Of a stretch of 56,041 nucleotides of DNA, positions 9,334-17,702 are shown piece after piece; position 1 is the first letter of the stretch; the number at the start of each line of letters is the position of its first letter. A program made the translations under genes and the position numbers. The notes below the pieces were generated by a model. It ran no database searches, was not told the DNA's origin, and saw only the letters and a list, made by a program, of their open reading frames with translations. Source of the stretch: Legionella sp. W10-070 (lineage in GTDB: Bacteria; Pseudomonadota; Gammaproteobacteria; Legionellales; Legionellaceae); NCBI RefSeq assembly GCF_900640175.1, contig NZ_CAAAJC010000019.1:1-56041 (forward strand). Reading direction: 5' to 3'.

Positions 9334-10620
9334 TTAAACAGAACTTGGCATTAATTTTTCACGTAATGCGATTGCACGAAGAGTAGCCCCATAACTCCAG
9401 GTTAAGGAAATTGCGCCTTGTTGAATTCCTGTATCAAGGTTTATTTGTTCACTCATCGTTAAATCAGGTGCATAAGTCTTAATCAGTCTTAAATAATCAT
9501 CTCCTTGGGCTATGTAATTCTTAATGCGTGGTTGGTTGGTTTTCGTCATCGGTAATTTGGCTGCTAGAGAATAGTAATATTCTGCCATGGTGGCGGTTAA
9601 GATAAACCAGGGATTGCCTAAACCGTCATTGCGGTAGCCATCATAAGTATCACCCGGATAACGCCCAAATAATAAGGCATTTTGATGATTGGCATTGATG
9701 GGGTAGAGAAGTTTAAACTGTTTTTTCAGGGCTGTGGCCGTATTTTTTACATAGAAATTATCAGGTGGAAAAATTTCATCGTTAGTATGCCCTAACAGCA
9801 CAGCTAACATGACTGCTGAATCGAGTTCCAGTGTTTTTTGAGGCCCAGGATGTGGTGGCAGTGTTGCCTGAATTATCTTGTTTTCCTTATCAATATATTG
9901 ATTTAATCGTTCAGCAATTAAATGGGCCTGATTTTCATAAAAATCTGCTGTAGAGGCTTCATTTAATTCCCGCGCCAATAGAGCACCTTCCAGTAGTGCT
10001 TTTCTTTGAACCATTTCAGTAAAAAAATGTTCGCCGTAAACTTCTTCCCAGAGATCATAATTTTTATCCTGCCAATGGTGTGCTATATATTCCAAGTCTA
10101 ACTTAATAGCACCCATAGTTATAGGATCTAAGCCCCCGCCATATAGATGCGATTGAACGTAATTGATTTCATTATCTTTCAATAAAGTGTGTGCAAAACG
10201 GATTAATGTTAATGCGCGAAGAGCAGGGCCATCATTTTGTGGTCTTCCCCAGGGGCCGTCATAAGCTCGGCCATCAAGGTAAAATTTTGGTTCACCCAGG
10301 ATATCTTGATCGGGAAGTGTATCCGTTTGATGTTGGGCTTTTTCAACCCAATGAACATAATTAAATAATCTTTCCTTACCCAGAGGATTGTGATTTTTTT
10401 CATACCAGGTTTCAACCAGATCCATGGTAATCGCAGCGTCGCGAACCCAGTCATAGTAATAATCGGGGTAATATCGGGAAGGAGAGGCGATAACCGCTCC
10501 TTTGCTGCTAATATTGGCAGTGAAATATTGCTTTAAAGTGCTAATTTCGGCAGGCGTAAAAATCCCTGCAGTTGCTTCTGACAACCAAAGAAAGAATAAT
10601 AGAGTTAAAATCCGTTTCAT
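9334..10620 (-). CDS. gamA: Secreted GH15 glucoamylase
   Basis: This 428-residue glycoside hydrolase family 15 enzyme releases glucose from the non-reducing ends of starch or glycogen. The start at MKRILTLLFFLWLSEATA is preferred because an AGGGG lies at proper spacing, and it gives a clean signal peptide cut after about residue 18; an in-frame ATG 27 bases earlier is possible. Family motifs are DYYYDWVRDAA, NDGPALRAL, DLWEEVYGEHFFT (general acid Glu near 192) and a C-terminal SEQINLDTG (base Glu near 391) followed by LTWSYGA. The L. pneumophila counterpart GamA is exported by type II secretion and sits at the same place beside the Entner-Doudoroff genes. Confidence 0.93.
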   Translation of the reverse strand: MKRILTLLFFLWLSEATAGIFTPAEISTLKQYFTANISSKGAVIASPSRYYPDYYYDWVRDAAITMDLVETWYEKNHNPLGKERLFNYVHWVEKAQHQTDTLPDQDILGEPKFYLDGRAYDGPWGRPQNDGPALRALTLIRFAHTLLKDNEINYVQSHLYGGGLDPITMGAIKLDLEYIAHHWQDKNYDLWEEVYGEHFFTEMVQRKALLEGALLARELNEASTADFYENQAHLIAERLNQYIDKENKIIQATLPPHPGPQKTLELDSAVMLAVLLGHTNDEIFPPDNFYVKNTATALKKQFKLLYPINANHQNALLFGRYPGDTYDGYRNDGLGNPWFILTATMAEYYYSLAAKLPMTKTNQPRIKNYIAQGDDYLRLIKTYAPDLTMSEQINLDTGIQQGAISLTWSYGATLRAIALREKLMPSSV

Positions 10621-10695
10621 TTTCATCCCCTGAAATTTCAAATTCAATCAAAATAATGCATTTTATCTCAAAGACTAAAACCAGGCTATGGATCT

Positions 10696-10724
10696 TTGAT
10701 ATAGTGGGAAATACATAATATAAA
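10696..10724 (+). promoter_or_regulatory. Candidate sigma-70 promoter
   Basis: TTGATA (10696-10701), a 17-base spacer and TATAAA (10719-10724) form a near-consensus promoter. Transcription would start near 10731, which rules out the ATG at 10725 as the start of the next gene and favours 10737 with a very short leader. Confidence 0.5.
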
Positions 10725-10736
10725 ATGGGTATTTCA

Positions 10737-11981
10737 ATGAGAGAGTTGGGATTGCACGGCATAAAAACAATTAAATTTAACCAGTTAAGTAAGGTGATCT
10801 TCTATTGTTTCCTATTTTTTAATTTACTTAATAATACAGTTGTCGCTGCTTCTCATAAGGACTCTGTAGAAAAATATGAATTAACTGATGCCCCTGAAAT
10901 AGGGATAACCCATGCAGGCCAAAAGCTGATGTTAGGTGGTTTCTCAGGGCTTAGGTTCCTGGGAGAAAACAGCAGGGGAGCACTATTGTTCATTACCCAT
11001 ACCGATCGTGGTCCGAATCCGGAAGTCATCTATGAAAAGGATCGTATACATCGTCCCTTTCTGCTTCCTGCTTTCAATCCACGCCTGGTTTTTCTGGAGG
11101 TTGATCGCAGTAGAAAATCAATACGGGTTATTAAACAAATTGGCTTGAAGAATTTTGAGGGACACAATATGACAGGATTGCCTCAGGAAGAAAATCATGA
11201 GCATCCTGTTGATAGTTATGGAAACGATTTAAGACTTGATCCGCAGGGTATGGATTTAGAGGGAATAGAAGTAGCTCCTGATGGCAGTTTTTGGATGGTT
11301 GAAGAATATGGACCATCGATAGCACATTTTTCTCCTGAAGGTCAATTGTTGGAGTTGTTTAAACCGGGGTCAGGGCTTCCTGAAGTATTACGACAACGGC
11401 AGCTCAACAGAGGTTTTGAAGGCCTGGCACTTCAAGGTGATAAATTGTTTGCCATCATGCAAAGTCCTTTAGTTAGCCTGAAAAAAAACAGTAAAGTAGT
11501 TCGTCTTATTGAATTTGATCTTCAGGTCAAAAATACGACGGGACAGTATGTTTATTTGCTGGAAAGCAATACAGATCGGGTAAGTGATATGGTCACACTT
11601 GATGCTGAACATTTCCTCATACTGGAGCAGGGAAAGGATGCAAAAAAAGTTTTCCTGATTAGTTTGGTAAATTCGACAAATATTCATTCGTTGCCTGATA
11701 AAAAGATTAGCTCCCATACAATGCTGGAAAATTTAGAGCCCTCAAGTCTTGGGGAAGCAGGTGTAGTGACTGTTAATAAGAAGGGAATTTTAGATCTTGC
11801 TTCTCTTGGAATTAAAGGAAAAAAAATTGAAGGTATTTCTATAGTTAATTCTAATTATATCGCAGTGATGACAGACAATGATTTTGGGTTGGATGGAACG
11901 TTGGATATGAAAAGCGGGAGAGCGGGATATACCAATAAAAATTCCACCCTTTATTTAATTCCTTTTAAGATTGACAGATAA
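10737..11981 (+). CDS. Exported phytase-like esterase (PF13449 type)
   Basis: This protein of about 414 residues has a hydrophobic signal segment (VIFYCFLFFNLLNN) ending near VAAS, so it is probably exported. The body matches the esterase-like domain of phytase family proteins: GGFSGLRFLGEN, FITHTDRGPNPE, DPQGMDLEGIEVAPDGSFWM, VEEYGPSIAHFSPEGQ and NRGFEGLAL are the usual blocks of this beta-propeller. Relatives are annotated as phosphodiesterases or esterases with poorly known substrates. It is divergent from gamA. The promoter position argues for the ATG at 10737. The product could contribute to extracellular phosphate or lipid scavenging; that is inference. Confidence 0.75.
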   Translation: MRELGLHGIKTIKFNQLSKVIFYCFLFFNLLNNTVVAASHKDSVEKYELTDAPEIGITHAGQKLMLGGFSGLRFLGENSRGALLFITHTDRGPNPEVIYEKDRIHRPFLLPAFNPRLVFLEVDRSRKSIRVIKQIGLKNFEGHNMTGLPQEENHEHPVDSYGNDLRLDPQGMDLEGIEVAPDGSFWMVEEYGPSIAHFSPEGQLLELFKPGSGLPEVLRQRQLNRGFEGLALQGDKLFAIMQSPLVSLKKNSKVVRLIEFDLQVKNTTGQYVYLLESNTDRVSDMVTLDAEHFLILEQGKDAKKVFLISLVNSTNIHSLPDKKISSHTMLENLEPSSLGEAGVVTVNKKGILDLASLGIKGKKIEGISIVNSNYIAVMTDNDFGLDGTLDMKSGRAGYTNKNSTLYLIPFKIDR

Positions 11982-12067
11982 ACTTATTGGTTTGTGCAAC
12001 CCTGAAATGGCTATTCTCATGGCTCATAGTTAAACTACATAGCAGTTTCTGAAAAATTTGCCCATTT

Positions 12068-12388
12068 CTACTGAAAGTCCTGAGATTCATTTCGGGTTAG
12101 CGGATGGAGTTTGATGCCCTTTCGATAGGCCGCTCGCCCGATAAGGTGAAAGGCCACGGGTGCTGTCATAATCAGGAATAATATGGCGATGATAATTTCT
12201 GTAGCTACTGACCAGGTGGCGAAATAAATCACAGCGCCAGTTAATAAGAGGCCAGCCCCTAATGTGCCTGCTTTGGCTGAAGCATGCATACGTAGAAAGA
12301 GATCGGGCATTCTGACAAGGCCTAATGCGGCAATAAAAATAAAAATTGCTCCAACCAAAAGAAAGCAATCACTCAATGAGAACTTCAT
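12068..12388 (-). CDS. mrpG: Mrp Na+/H+ antiporter subunit G
   Basis: This 106-residue membrane protein has three helices. LVRMPDLFLRMHASAKAGTLG is the hallmark of MrpG/MnhG/PhaG. It is the last gene of the seven-gene antiporter operon, and its ATG lies one base after the mrpF stop. The subunit is part of the Mrp complex, which exchanges cytoplasmic Na+ for H+ at the inner membrane. The charged tail (RNESQDFQ) is cytoplasmic by prediction. Confidence 0.93.
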   Translation of the reverse strand: MKFSLSDCFLLVGAIFIFIAALGLVRMPDLFLRMHASAKAGTLGAGLLLTGAVIYFATWSVATEIIIAILFLIMTAPVAFHLIGRAAYRKGIKLHPLTRNESQDFQ

Positions 12389-12389
12389 A

Positions 12390-12665
12390 TTATTCCTCTG
12401 TATTAATTTGTTTGTCCATATAATGCGCGTACAAGGTGCTGCTTAGAAACATAACCAACGCCAGGGCAACTACGATATCCAAATAAATTGCCTGTTGGGT
12501 GTATATGCTGAACAACGCAATCGCAGCCATTAATATATTTGTTAATAAATCAATAGCGACAACTCTGTCGGCTAACCCAGGGCCGAGCACCATTCGGGTA
12601 AAACATAACATGCCGGCCAGTGTAATGAGCAAACAGGATAAATAAAACAAAATACTCACGGCCAA
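12390..12665 (-). CDS. mrpF: Mrp Na+/H+ antiporter subunit F
   Basis: This 91-residue, three-helix membrane protein has the MrpF/PhaF signature RMVLGPGLADRVVAIDLLTN in its first loop. The conserved Asp in VVAIDLL is the residue usually linked to ion movement in this small subunit. It overlaps the mrpE stop by 10 bases and is followed at once by mrpG. Confidence 0.93.
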   Translation of the reverse strand: MAVSILFYLSCLLITLAGMLCFTRMVLGPGLADRVVAIDLLTNILMAAIALFSIYTQQAIYLDIVVALALVMFLSSTLYAHYMDKQINTEE

Positions 12666-13003
12666 ATCTCCATAATTGGTTGTTCAAATTTACGTTTTAA
12701 TCGATCAATTAGCCGTTGCTTATCAGAAAAAAACATGACATGCATTAACATGGTTTTTTTATCGTCAGTAATCTCCAGCGCAAGCGTGCCTGGAGTCAAT
12801 GAAATGACATTGGCAAGCAACGTTATCTGAATATCATTAGTACAATCAAGTGGGAAATAAACCAGGGCAGGCTTTGCACGCATGCGAGGTGTCAGCACAA
12901 CATAAGCTACCCGCAGATTAGCTATTATAATTTCATAAAGAACGAACACAGAAAAAAGCATGAAAACAAGCAGGCGATGGAGAAATTTAATTATGGCTGG
13001 CAT
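12656..13003 (-). CDS. mrpE: Mrp Na+/H+ antiporter subunit E
   Basis: This 115-residue protein has two N-terminal membrane helices and a soluble C-terminal part containing LLANVISLTPGTLALEI, the conserved block of MrpE/MnhE/PhaE. The start at 13003 (MPAIIKF) is chosen because CAGGAG lies before it and the family begins there; the frame stays open further upstream within mrpD. The start overlaps the mrpD 3' end by 13 bases. MrpE helps assemble the complex with A to D. Confidence 0.92.
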   Translation of the reverse strand: MPAIIKFLHRLLVFMLFSVFVLYEIIIANLRVAYVVLTPRMRAKPALVYFPLDCTNDIQITLLANVISLTPGTLALEITDDKKTMLMHVMFFSDKQRLIDRLKRKFEQPIMEIWP

Positions 13004-14484
13004 ATTGCTTCTCCTGAAAGTGCCTGTAGATAACAGTGAGGGTTTAGTAACGCCTGAGCTGCCTGCTCTACTGCTCCGTAGAGAATTTGGGGATAAAAAC
13101 CAATTAATAGCGTGAGTGTTCCTAGAAAAATAATGGGTGAATAAAGATAAAGGCAATCATGATAGTTTATTGGGCTCATTTGGTTGGTTGTCGGTTGTAA
13201 AATTGCAAAACGCCATATTTTTATCATAGAGAATAAAGTGAAGAAACCTACCAGAAGAGCGATTAATGCACTCAGCCAAAAGCCGGAAGTAAAGGCTGCT
13301 TGTAATAAAAGATATTTTGCCCAAAATCCAGAGAAAGGCGGTAAACCGGCGAGAGAGAAGGCAGGGATGAAAAACAGAATCACAAGCATTGGTTTTTGCT
13401 GAAAAAAGCCGCCCATCTGGCGTAAGTCTACATGCGTGCTGTACCGGGTTAATAATCCTGCGATAAGAAAGAGATTGGTTTTTACTATAATATGATGAAT
13501 GATATAAAATAATGCGGCAGTTAAAGCTAATGCTGTTCCCATAGCCAGACCAAGCGTCATGTAGCCTACCTGGGAAATGATATGAAAAGACAAAATACGC
13601 CTTAAATGATAATCACTGACCGCCCCAAAAACACCGCCAAGCATAGTTAGACAAGACAGCACCAGCAAAATAGGCATCAATGGGGAATGAGGAGGGAGAA
13701 ACAGGGTTGTGAAGCGTATCAGAGTGTAAACCCCTACTTTAGTTAACAGGCCGGCAAATATGCCGCCTGCCGATACACTGGTTAAATGGTAAGAAGCTGG
13801 TAACCAGAAGTAGTAAGGAAATAAGGCGGATTTCACTGCAAAAGCAATCATTAATGCAGCAAAGGGAGGTAAGAAGAATTTCATTGTTGTCAAGGAATGT
13901 GACCAGATCGCCAATTGGGCTATATTTAAAGTACCGCTAAGGCCATACAAGATTCCAATTGCCAATAGCATGATTAGAGTAGCTAGTAAATTTAAGGCAA
14001 TATAGTGTAATGCCCCCTGCAAGGAATTTTTTTCTCTGGTCAGCGTCATGAGAACAAATGAGGCAATAATCATAACCTCAAACCAAACGTATAGGTTAAA
14101 TAAGTCACTTGTCGAAAAAGCGCCGGTGATACCGGTTATCATAAACCAAAAGGTAGGGTAAAATGCTTGCTTCACAGCAATACTTGAATCAGATGAACAG
14201 TAAATAGAAACCGCAAATGTTGTTAAGGCGGTAATCAATAACATCAGGCTGGAAAAGTAGTCTATTGTAAACGAAATGGCGAAACCTGCAGGGTAGCCTC
14301 CCAAATCCAGAAATAAAATCCCATGCTGTTGTACTTTCCAATTTAGATAAATAGTAACTGATAGATACAGTACTGCGCCAATATAATGGATGCTGCGTTG
14401 TAATTGCCCGGTATTTAAAAGCAATAATGTTATCAAAGCAGTTGTCAGGCTGCATAGTAATGGTGCACTTGCAAGATTACTCAT
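12991..14484 (-). CDS. mrpD: Mrp Na+/H+ antiporter subunit D
   Basis: This 497-residue proton-translocating subunit is homologous to the antiporter-like NADH dehydrogenase subunits NuoM and NuoN. About 14 membrane helices are visible. The core block LVWFEVMIIASFVLM-type (here YVWFEVMIIASF) carries the conserved Glu, and the lysine helices include FAVKSALFPYYFWLP. The start at 14484 (MSNLASAP) overlaps mrpC by 8 bases and is preferred to an upstream in-frame start lying deep within mrpC. Confidence 0.93.
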   Translation of the reverse strand: MSNLASAPLLCSLTTALITLLLLNTGQLQRSIHYIGAVLYLSVTIYLNWKVQQHGILFLDLGGYPAGFAISFTIDYFSSLMLLITALTTFAVSIYCSSDSSIAVKQAFYPTFWFMITGITGAFSTSDLFNLYVWFEVMIIASFVLMTLTREKNSLQGALHYIALNLLATLIMLLAIGILYGLSGTLNIAQLAIWSHSLTTMKFFLPPFAALMIAFAVKSALFPYYFWLPASYHLTSVSAGGIFAGLLTKVGVYTLIRFTTLFLPPHSPLMPILLVLSCLTMLGGVFGAVSDYHLRRILSFHIISQVGYMTLGLAMGTALALTAALFYIIHHIIVKTNLFLIAGLLTRYSTHVDLRQMGGFFQQKPMLVILFFIPAFSLAGLPPFSGFWAKYLLLQAAFTSGFWLSALIALLVGFFTLFSMIKIWRFAILQPTTNQMSPINYHDCLYLYSPIIFLGTLTLLIGFYPQILYGAVEQAAQALLNPHCYLQALSGEAICQP

Positions 14485-14836
14485 AATAGCGTTTTTTTGT
14501 TCTGAGAGGAGTATCCTCTGGGGGGTTGTCGTACATGGGGTAACCACGTTTATGTAAAGTGCGTAAGATAATTAATGAAAAGGCAATAAGGGCGAATGAA
14601 ATAACAATAGCGGTAAGAACCATTGCTTGCGGCAAAGGATTGCCTACTTTATCCGCAGGTTGAGCGTTAATGAATGCGGGTTGTGAGAAAAAGATCCGTC
14701 CAGCCAGCAAAATAATAATATTAATCGTCGAGGATACCAGAATTAAGCCATACAGCCACCGACTAAATTGCTTGCTCATTAACAAATACAAGGCAATTGC
14801 TATCAAAACTCCTGTCATGATTGCCATTAAACTCAT
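14477..14836 (-). CDS. mrpC: Mrp Na+/H+ antiporter subunit C
   Basis: This 119-residue, three-helix protein is homologous to Nuo[20 protein letters not shown] and the later block [17 protein letters not shown], with its conserved Pro-Gln-Ala-Leu-like motif, are typical of MrpC/MnhC. Its start overlaps the mrpB stop by 4 bases (ATGA), consistent with coupled translation. Confidence 0.94.
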   Translation of the reverse strand: MSLMAIMTGVLIAIALYLLMSKQFSRWLYGLILVSSTINIIILLAGRIFFSQPAFINAQPADKVGNPLPQAMVLTAIVISFALIAFSLIILRTLHKRGYPMYDNPPEDTPLRTKKRYYE

Positions 14837-15237
14837 TGTGCTTTCTCCAAAGCGACCAATATAAATAATACAGAAAAACAGGTGATAAGATAAATACCAA
14901 TATCAAATAATAAAGGAGAATTAATCACCGCAGGTGCCCATTCTGACCAAACGCTGCTGAGAAAGATCCTGCTGCCAGCTATTAATCCCCATAAACCACT
15001 ACATAAGAGCAAGATTAAGCCTATACATAGCCAGACAGTTAATGATAGTTTTATGATTGAATATAAGGCTTCTAGCCCATATGCCAGCAAGTACAACGAT
15101 AGTGCTGATGCGGCAACTAATCCTCCTAAAAATCCGCCTCCAGGCGCATTATGTCCACGAAATAATACCCACAAGGAGAAAAGAAGCATCCAGCCCAGTA
15201 AAATTCGGGCTATTGTTTGCAGGATTAATGATTTCAT
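14833..15237 (-). CDS. mrpB: Mrp Na+/H+ antiporter subunit B
   Basis: This 134-residue, four-helix protein of the MnhB family is recognised by [18 protein letters not shown], the invariant block of MrpB. It overlaps mrpA by 4 bases upstream and mrpC by 4 bases downstream. It forms part of the membrane channel of the Mrp antiporter. Confidence 0.94.
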   Translation of the reverse strand: MKSLILQTIARILLGWMLLFSLWVLFRGHNAPGGGFLGGLVAASALSLYLLAYGLEALYSIIKLSLTVWLCIGLILLLCSGLWGLIAGSRIFLSSVWSEWAPAVINSPLLFDIGIYLITCFSVLFILVALEKAQ

Positions 15238-17564
15238 TGCTCTTTACCCAAACGATATTGCAATAAAAAGTAAATGCCGATTGCGGCAATCAGCAAGACA
15301 AGTGCTTCTCCCAGTGTGTCAAGCGCTCTAAAGTTAACCAGTATTACATTTACTATATTGCGTCCATGCCCTAAAGTAAGGCTATGATTAATAAAATAAT
15401 CACTGACTTCTGAGTTAAAAGGTTGCGGCCATAGTTTATCTACCATTATGGCTATCAATAGCCCAAGAGAGATGGCAATAGTTGCTCTTGATAAGCGGTG
15501 CCATTGCGTTTCTGATTGGATGGTTGGCCATTGAGGTAAACCAGATAAGCTGAATATAATCAAGATAACCATCAGTGTTTCAATTAATGCCTGAGTCATT
15601 GCCAAATCAGGGGATCCCTGAATGACAAAGAAAAAACTAAGCCCTAAGCCAAAAACACCCAGGGCAATTAATCCAGACAGAAATTGCGAAACAAACAATA
15701 GGCTTACAGATGGAAGAACCAGCCAGAGAAAGAGAACCCAAAGAAGCCAATCAGATGGTTTAATAATTGGATCAAGATATAGAGGCAAATCTGCCGTTAG
15801 CAAAATGCTTAATGGAATAGAAAGCGTCAGAAGGGTCAGGGTAATATAGCGATTCAAATAACCACTTTGCCAAAACAGAGTCCACTGTTTGGCAATCCAG
15901 AGGCTGCCTTTGAGGGCTGACTGCAAGATTCGTTGCGGACTAACTCCTCGCAATTGTCTAAAAGTATCTAATAACTCACGTATCCAATGTCGGTTAATAT
16001 ATAACAATACTGCCCCACTGATAGTAATTAAGCTAAGTACCAGAGAAGAGGTCATTTCTGCTCCACCCGGCAGAAGCGCAACGTCTTCTTGTCGTCCAAG
16101 GATGGTTTCAGTCGCAGGGGTTAAAATATAGTAATCAAGTGAAGCGGGGAAAATACTTAAAAGCAGAGTGATAATAGCTACCAATAATGCATTAACCGAC
16201 ATGTTAAAGTTTGCTTCTTTCACTTGTAACGGTCGTTGTTTCCCCCAAAATGGCCCCAGAATCAGCACATAGGCAATGGCAGCCATCATCATGTTGGCAA
16301 AGAGAACGACGAAAGTCAGAATATGGGATGCTATTGGAGCAGTTAAACTTGCTTCGTATACCAGCTCCTTAATATAAAAACCTAACAAGGGGGGCAACCC
16401 AGCCATTGATGCCCCTGCAACACAAACAGCAAGAAAGGTCACAGGCATGGCTCGGTGCAGACCACCGATTTTTTTTAAGTGGCGTGATCCGGTTTGATGC
16501 TGGATATCACCGACCGCCATAAATAAATTTGCCTTATACAGGGCATGAACTAAAAGAAAGGCAACAGCGGCTTTAGTGGTTAGGAAATGATCGCTGGCGA
16601 GAGTAAAAACAAGTGAGCCCAAGGCGGTTATTGTTGTATAGGCCAGTGTTAACTTCATATCCAACTGCCTAAAGGCAGCCAAGGCACTTATCAGCATTGT
16701 AATGCCGCCAATAGTAGTTAAGCTGATAAACCATAATTGGGATTCGGCAAACAGTGGGTGAAAACGTGCTAATAAGTAAATACCTAGTTGCACTAAGGTG
16801 GCCGAATGCAGATAGGCACTCACTGGGGTTGGGGCTTTCATTGCGCCTGGAAGCCAGAAATCGAAAGGAAACTGAGCGGACTTGGTGAAGACGCCGATAA
16901 AAAATAAAATTAATATCCAGGGAAAATAGGGGTGGTTATAAATTAAAGCGTAGTTGGTGATTAACTGGCTAATTTTTTGAGTGTCTGTTATTTGTGCCAG
17001 TAAAATAAAGGAAGCCAGTAAACACAGACCACCTAAAGTAGTAATATACAGCGCTTCTATAGCCGCTTTCCGTGCCGTGCGATGGCGGTGATTCAAGCCA
17101 ATTAATAAGAAGGAGCAAACAGACGTTATTTCCCAAAAAACAAATAAAGTGATCAGATCATCCGCACAAACCGTTCCAAACATGGATAACATGAAGATGA
17201 ACAGTATAAAATAATATCGCCCCAGGTAAGGGTTATTTTCAAAGTAGGGTTTGCTGTATATAACAATGGGTAAGCCAATTCCACTAATCAACAAAGTAAA
17301 CAGCTGACTTAAGCCATCCAGACGAAAGGAAAAACTTATTCCCGGGGTTTTAAACCAGGGGAGGGCAAATTGAATCACTTTACCATCTGCTATATCTGGA
17401 GTTTGGTACAAAATAAGACAAAGGGTTGTTAAGGGAGCAAGGGCTAATAGCCAGCCTAGGCGGTTGTCACGAACTGCGCGAACAGCAACAGGTGATAAGA
17501 GGGAAGCAAGCAAAAAGATCAATAAACAGCCGATGATAATCATTGGATTTGATCGTTTTGACAA
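15234..17564 (-). CDS. mrpA: Mrp Na+/H+ antiporter subunit A
   Basis: At 776 residues this is the largest subunit and it combines a NuoL-like N-terminal part with C-terminal helices typical of MrpA. Conserved blocks are [17 protein letters not shown] (key Glu), [21 protein letters not shown], and [19 protein letters not shown] with its lysine. The C-terminal segment [17 protein letters not shown] is characteristic of the MrpA tail. The upstream start at 17564 is a TTG; an ATG at 17543 in the same frame is an equal candidate, and neither has a convincing ribosome binding site. It is the first gene of mrpABCDEFG. Confidence 0.94.
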   Translation of the reverse strand: MSKRSNPMIIIGCLLIFLLASLLSPVAVRAVRDNRLGWLLALAPLTTLCLILYQTPDIADGKVIQFALPWFKTPGISFSFRLDGLSQLFTLLISGIGLPIVIYSKPYFENNPYLGRYYFILFIFMLSMFGTVCADDLITLFVFWEITSVCSFLLIGLNHRHRTARKAAIEALYITTLGGLCLLASFILLAQITDTQKISQLITNYALIYNHPYFPWILILFFIGVFTKSAQFPFDFWLPGAMKAPTPVSAYLHSATLVQLGIYLLARFHPLFAESQLWFISLTTIGGITMLISALAAFRQLDMKLTLAYTTITALGSLVFTLASDHFLTTKAAVAFLLVHALYKANLFMAVGDIQHQTGSRHLKKIGGLHRAMPVTFLAVCVAGASMAGLPPLLGFYIKELVYEASLTAPIASHILTFVVLFANMMMAAIAYVLILGPFWGKQRPLQVKEANFNMSVNALLVAIITLLLSIFPASLDYYILTPATETILGRQEDVALLPGGAEMTSSLVLSLITISGAVLLYINRHWIRELLDTFRQLRGVSPQRILQSALKGSLWIAKQWTLFWQSGYLNRYITLTLLTLSIPLSILLTADLPLYLDPIIKPSDWLLWVLFLWLVLPSVSLLFVSQFLSGLIALGVFGLGLSFFFVIQGSPDLAMTQALIETLMVILIIFSLSGLPQWPTIQSETQWHRLSRATIAISLGLLIAIMVDKLWPQPFNSEVSDYFINHSLTLGHGRNIVNVILVNFRALDTLGEALVLLIAAIGIYFLLQYRLGKEQ

Positions 17565-17702
17565 TCAGTTATCAGGATAGACTCGGTAATTGTCGCTTTT
17601 CTATATTTAAGCATTGGCATCCATTGTCTATTTGCTTTTAAGCCTATGTATAACTTAAATTACAATGATGAATCAAGTGGTTATCCATATTTACGGCTAA
17701 TT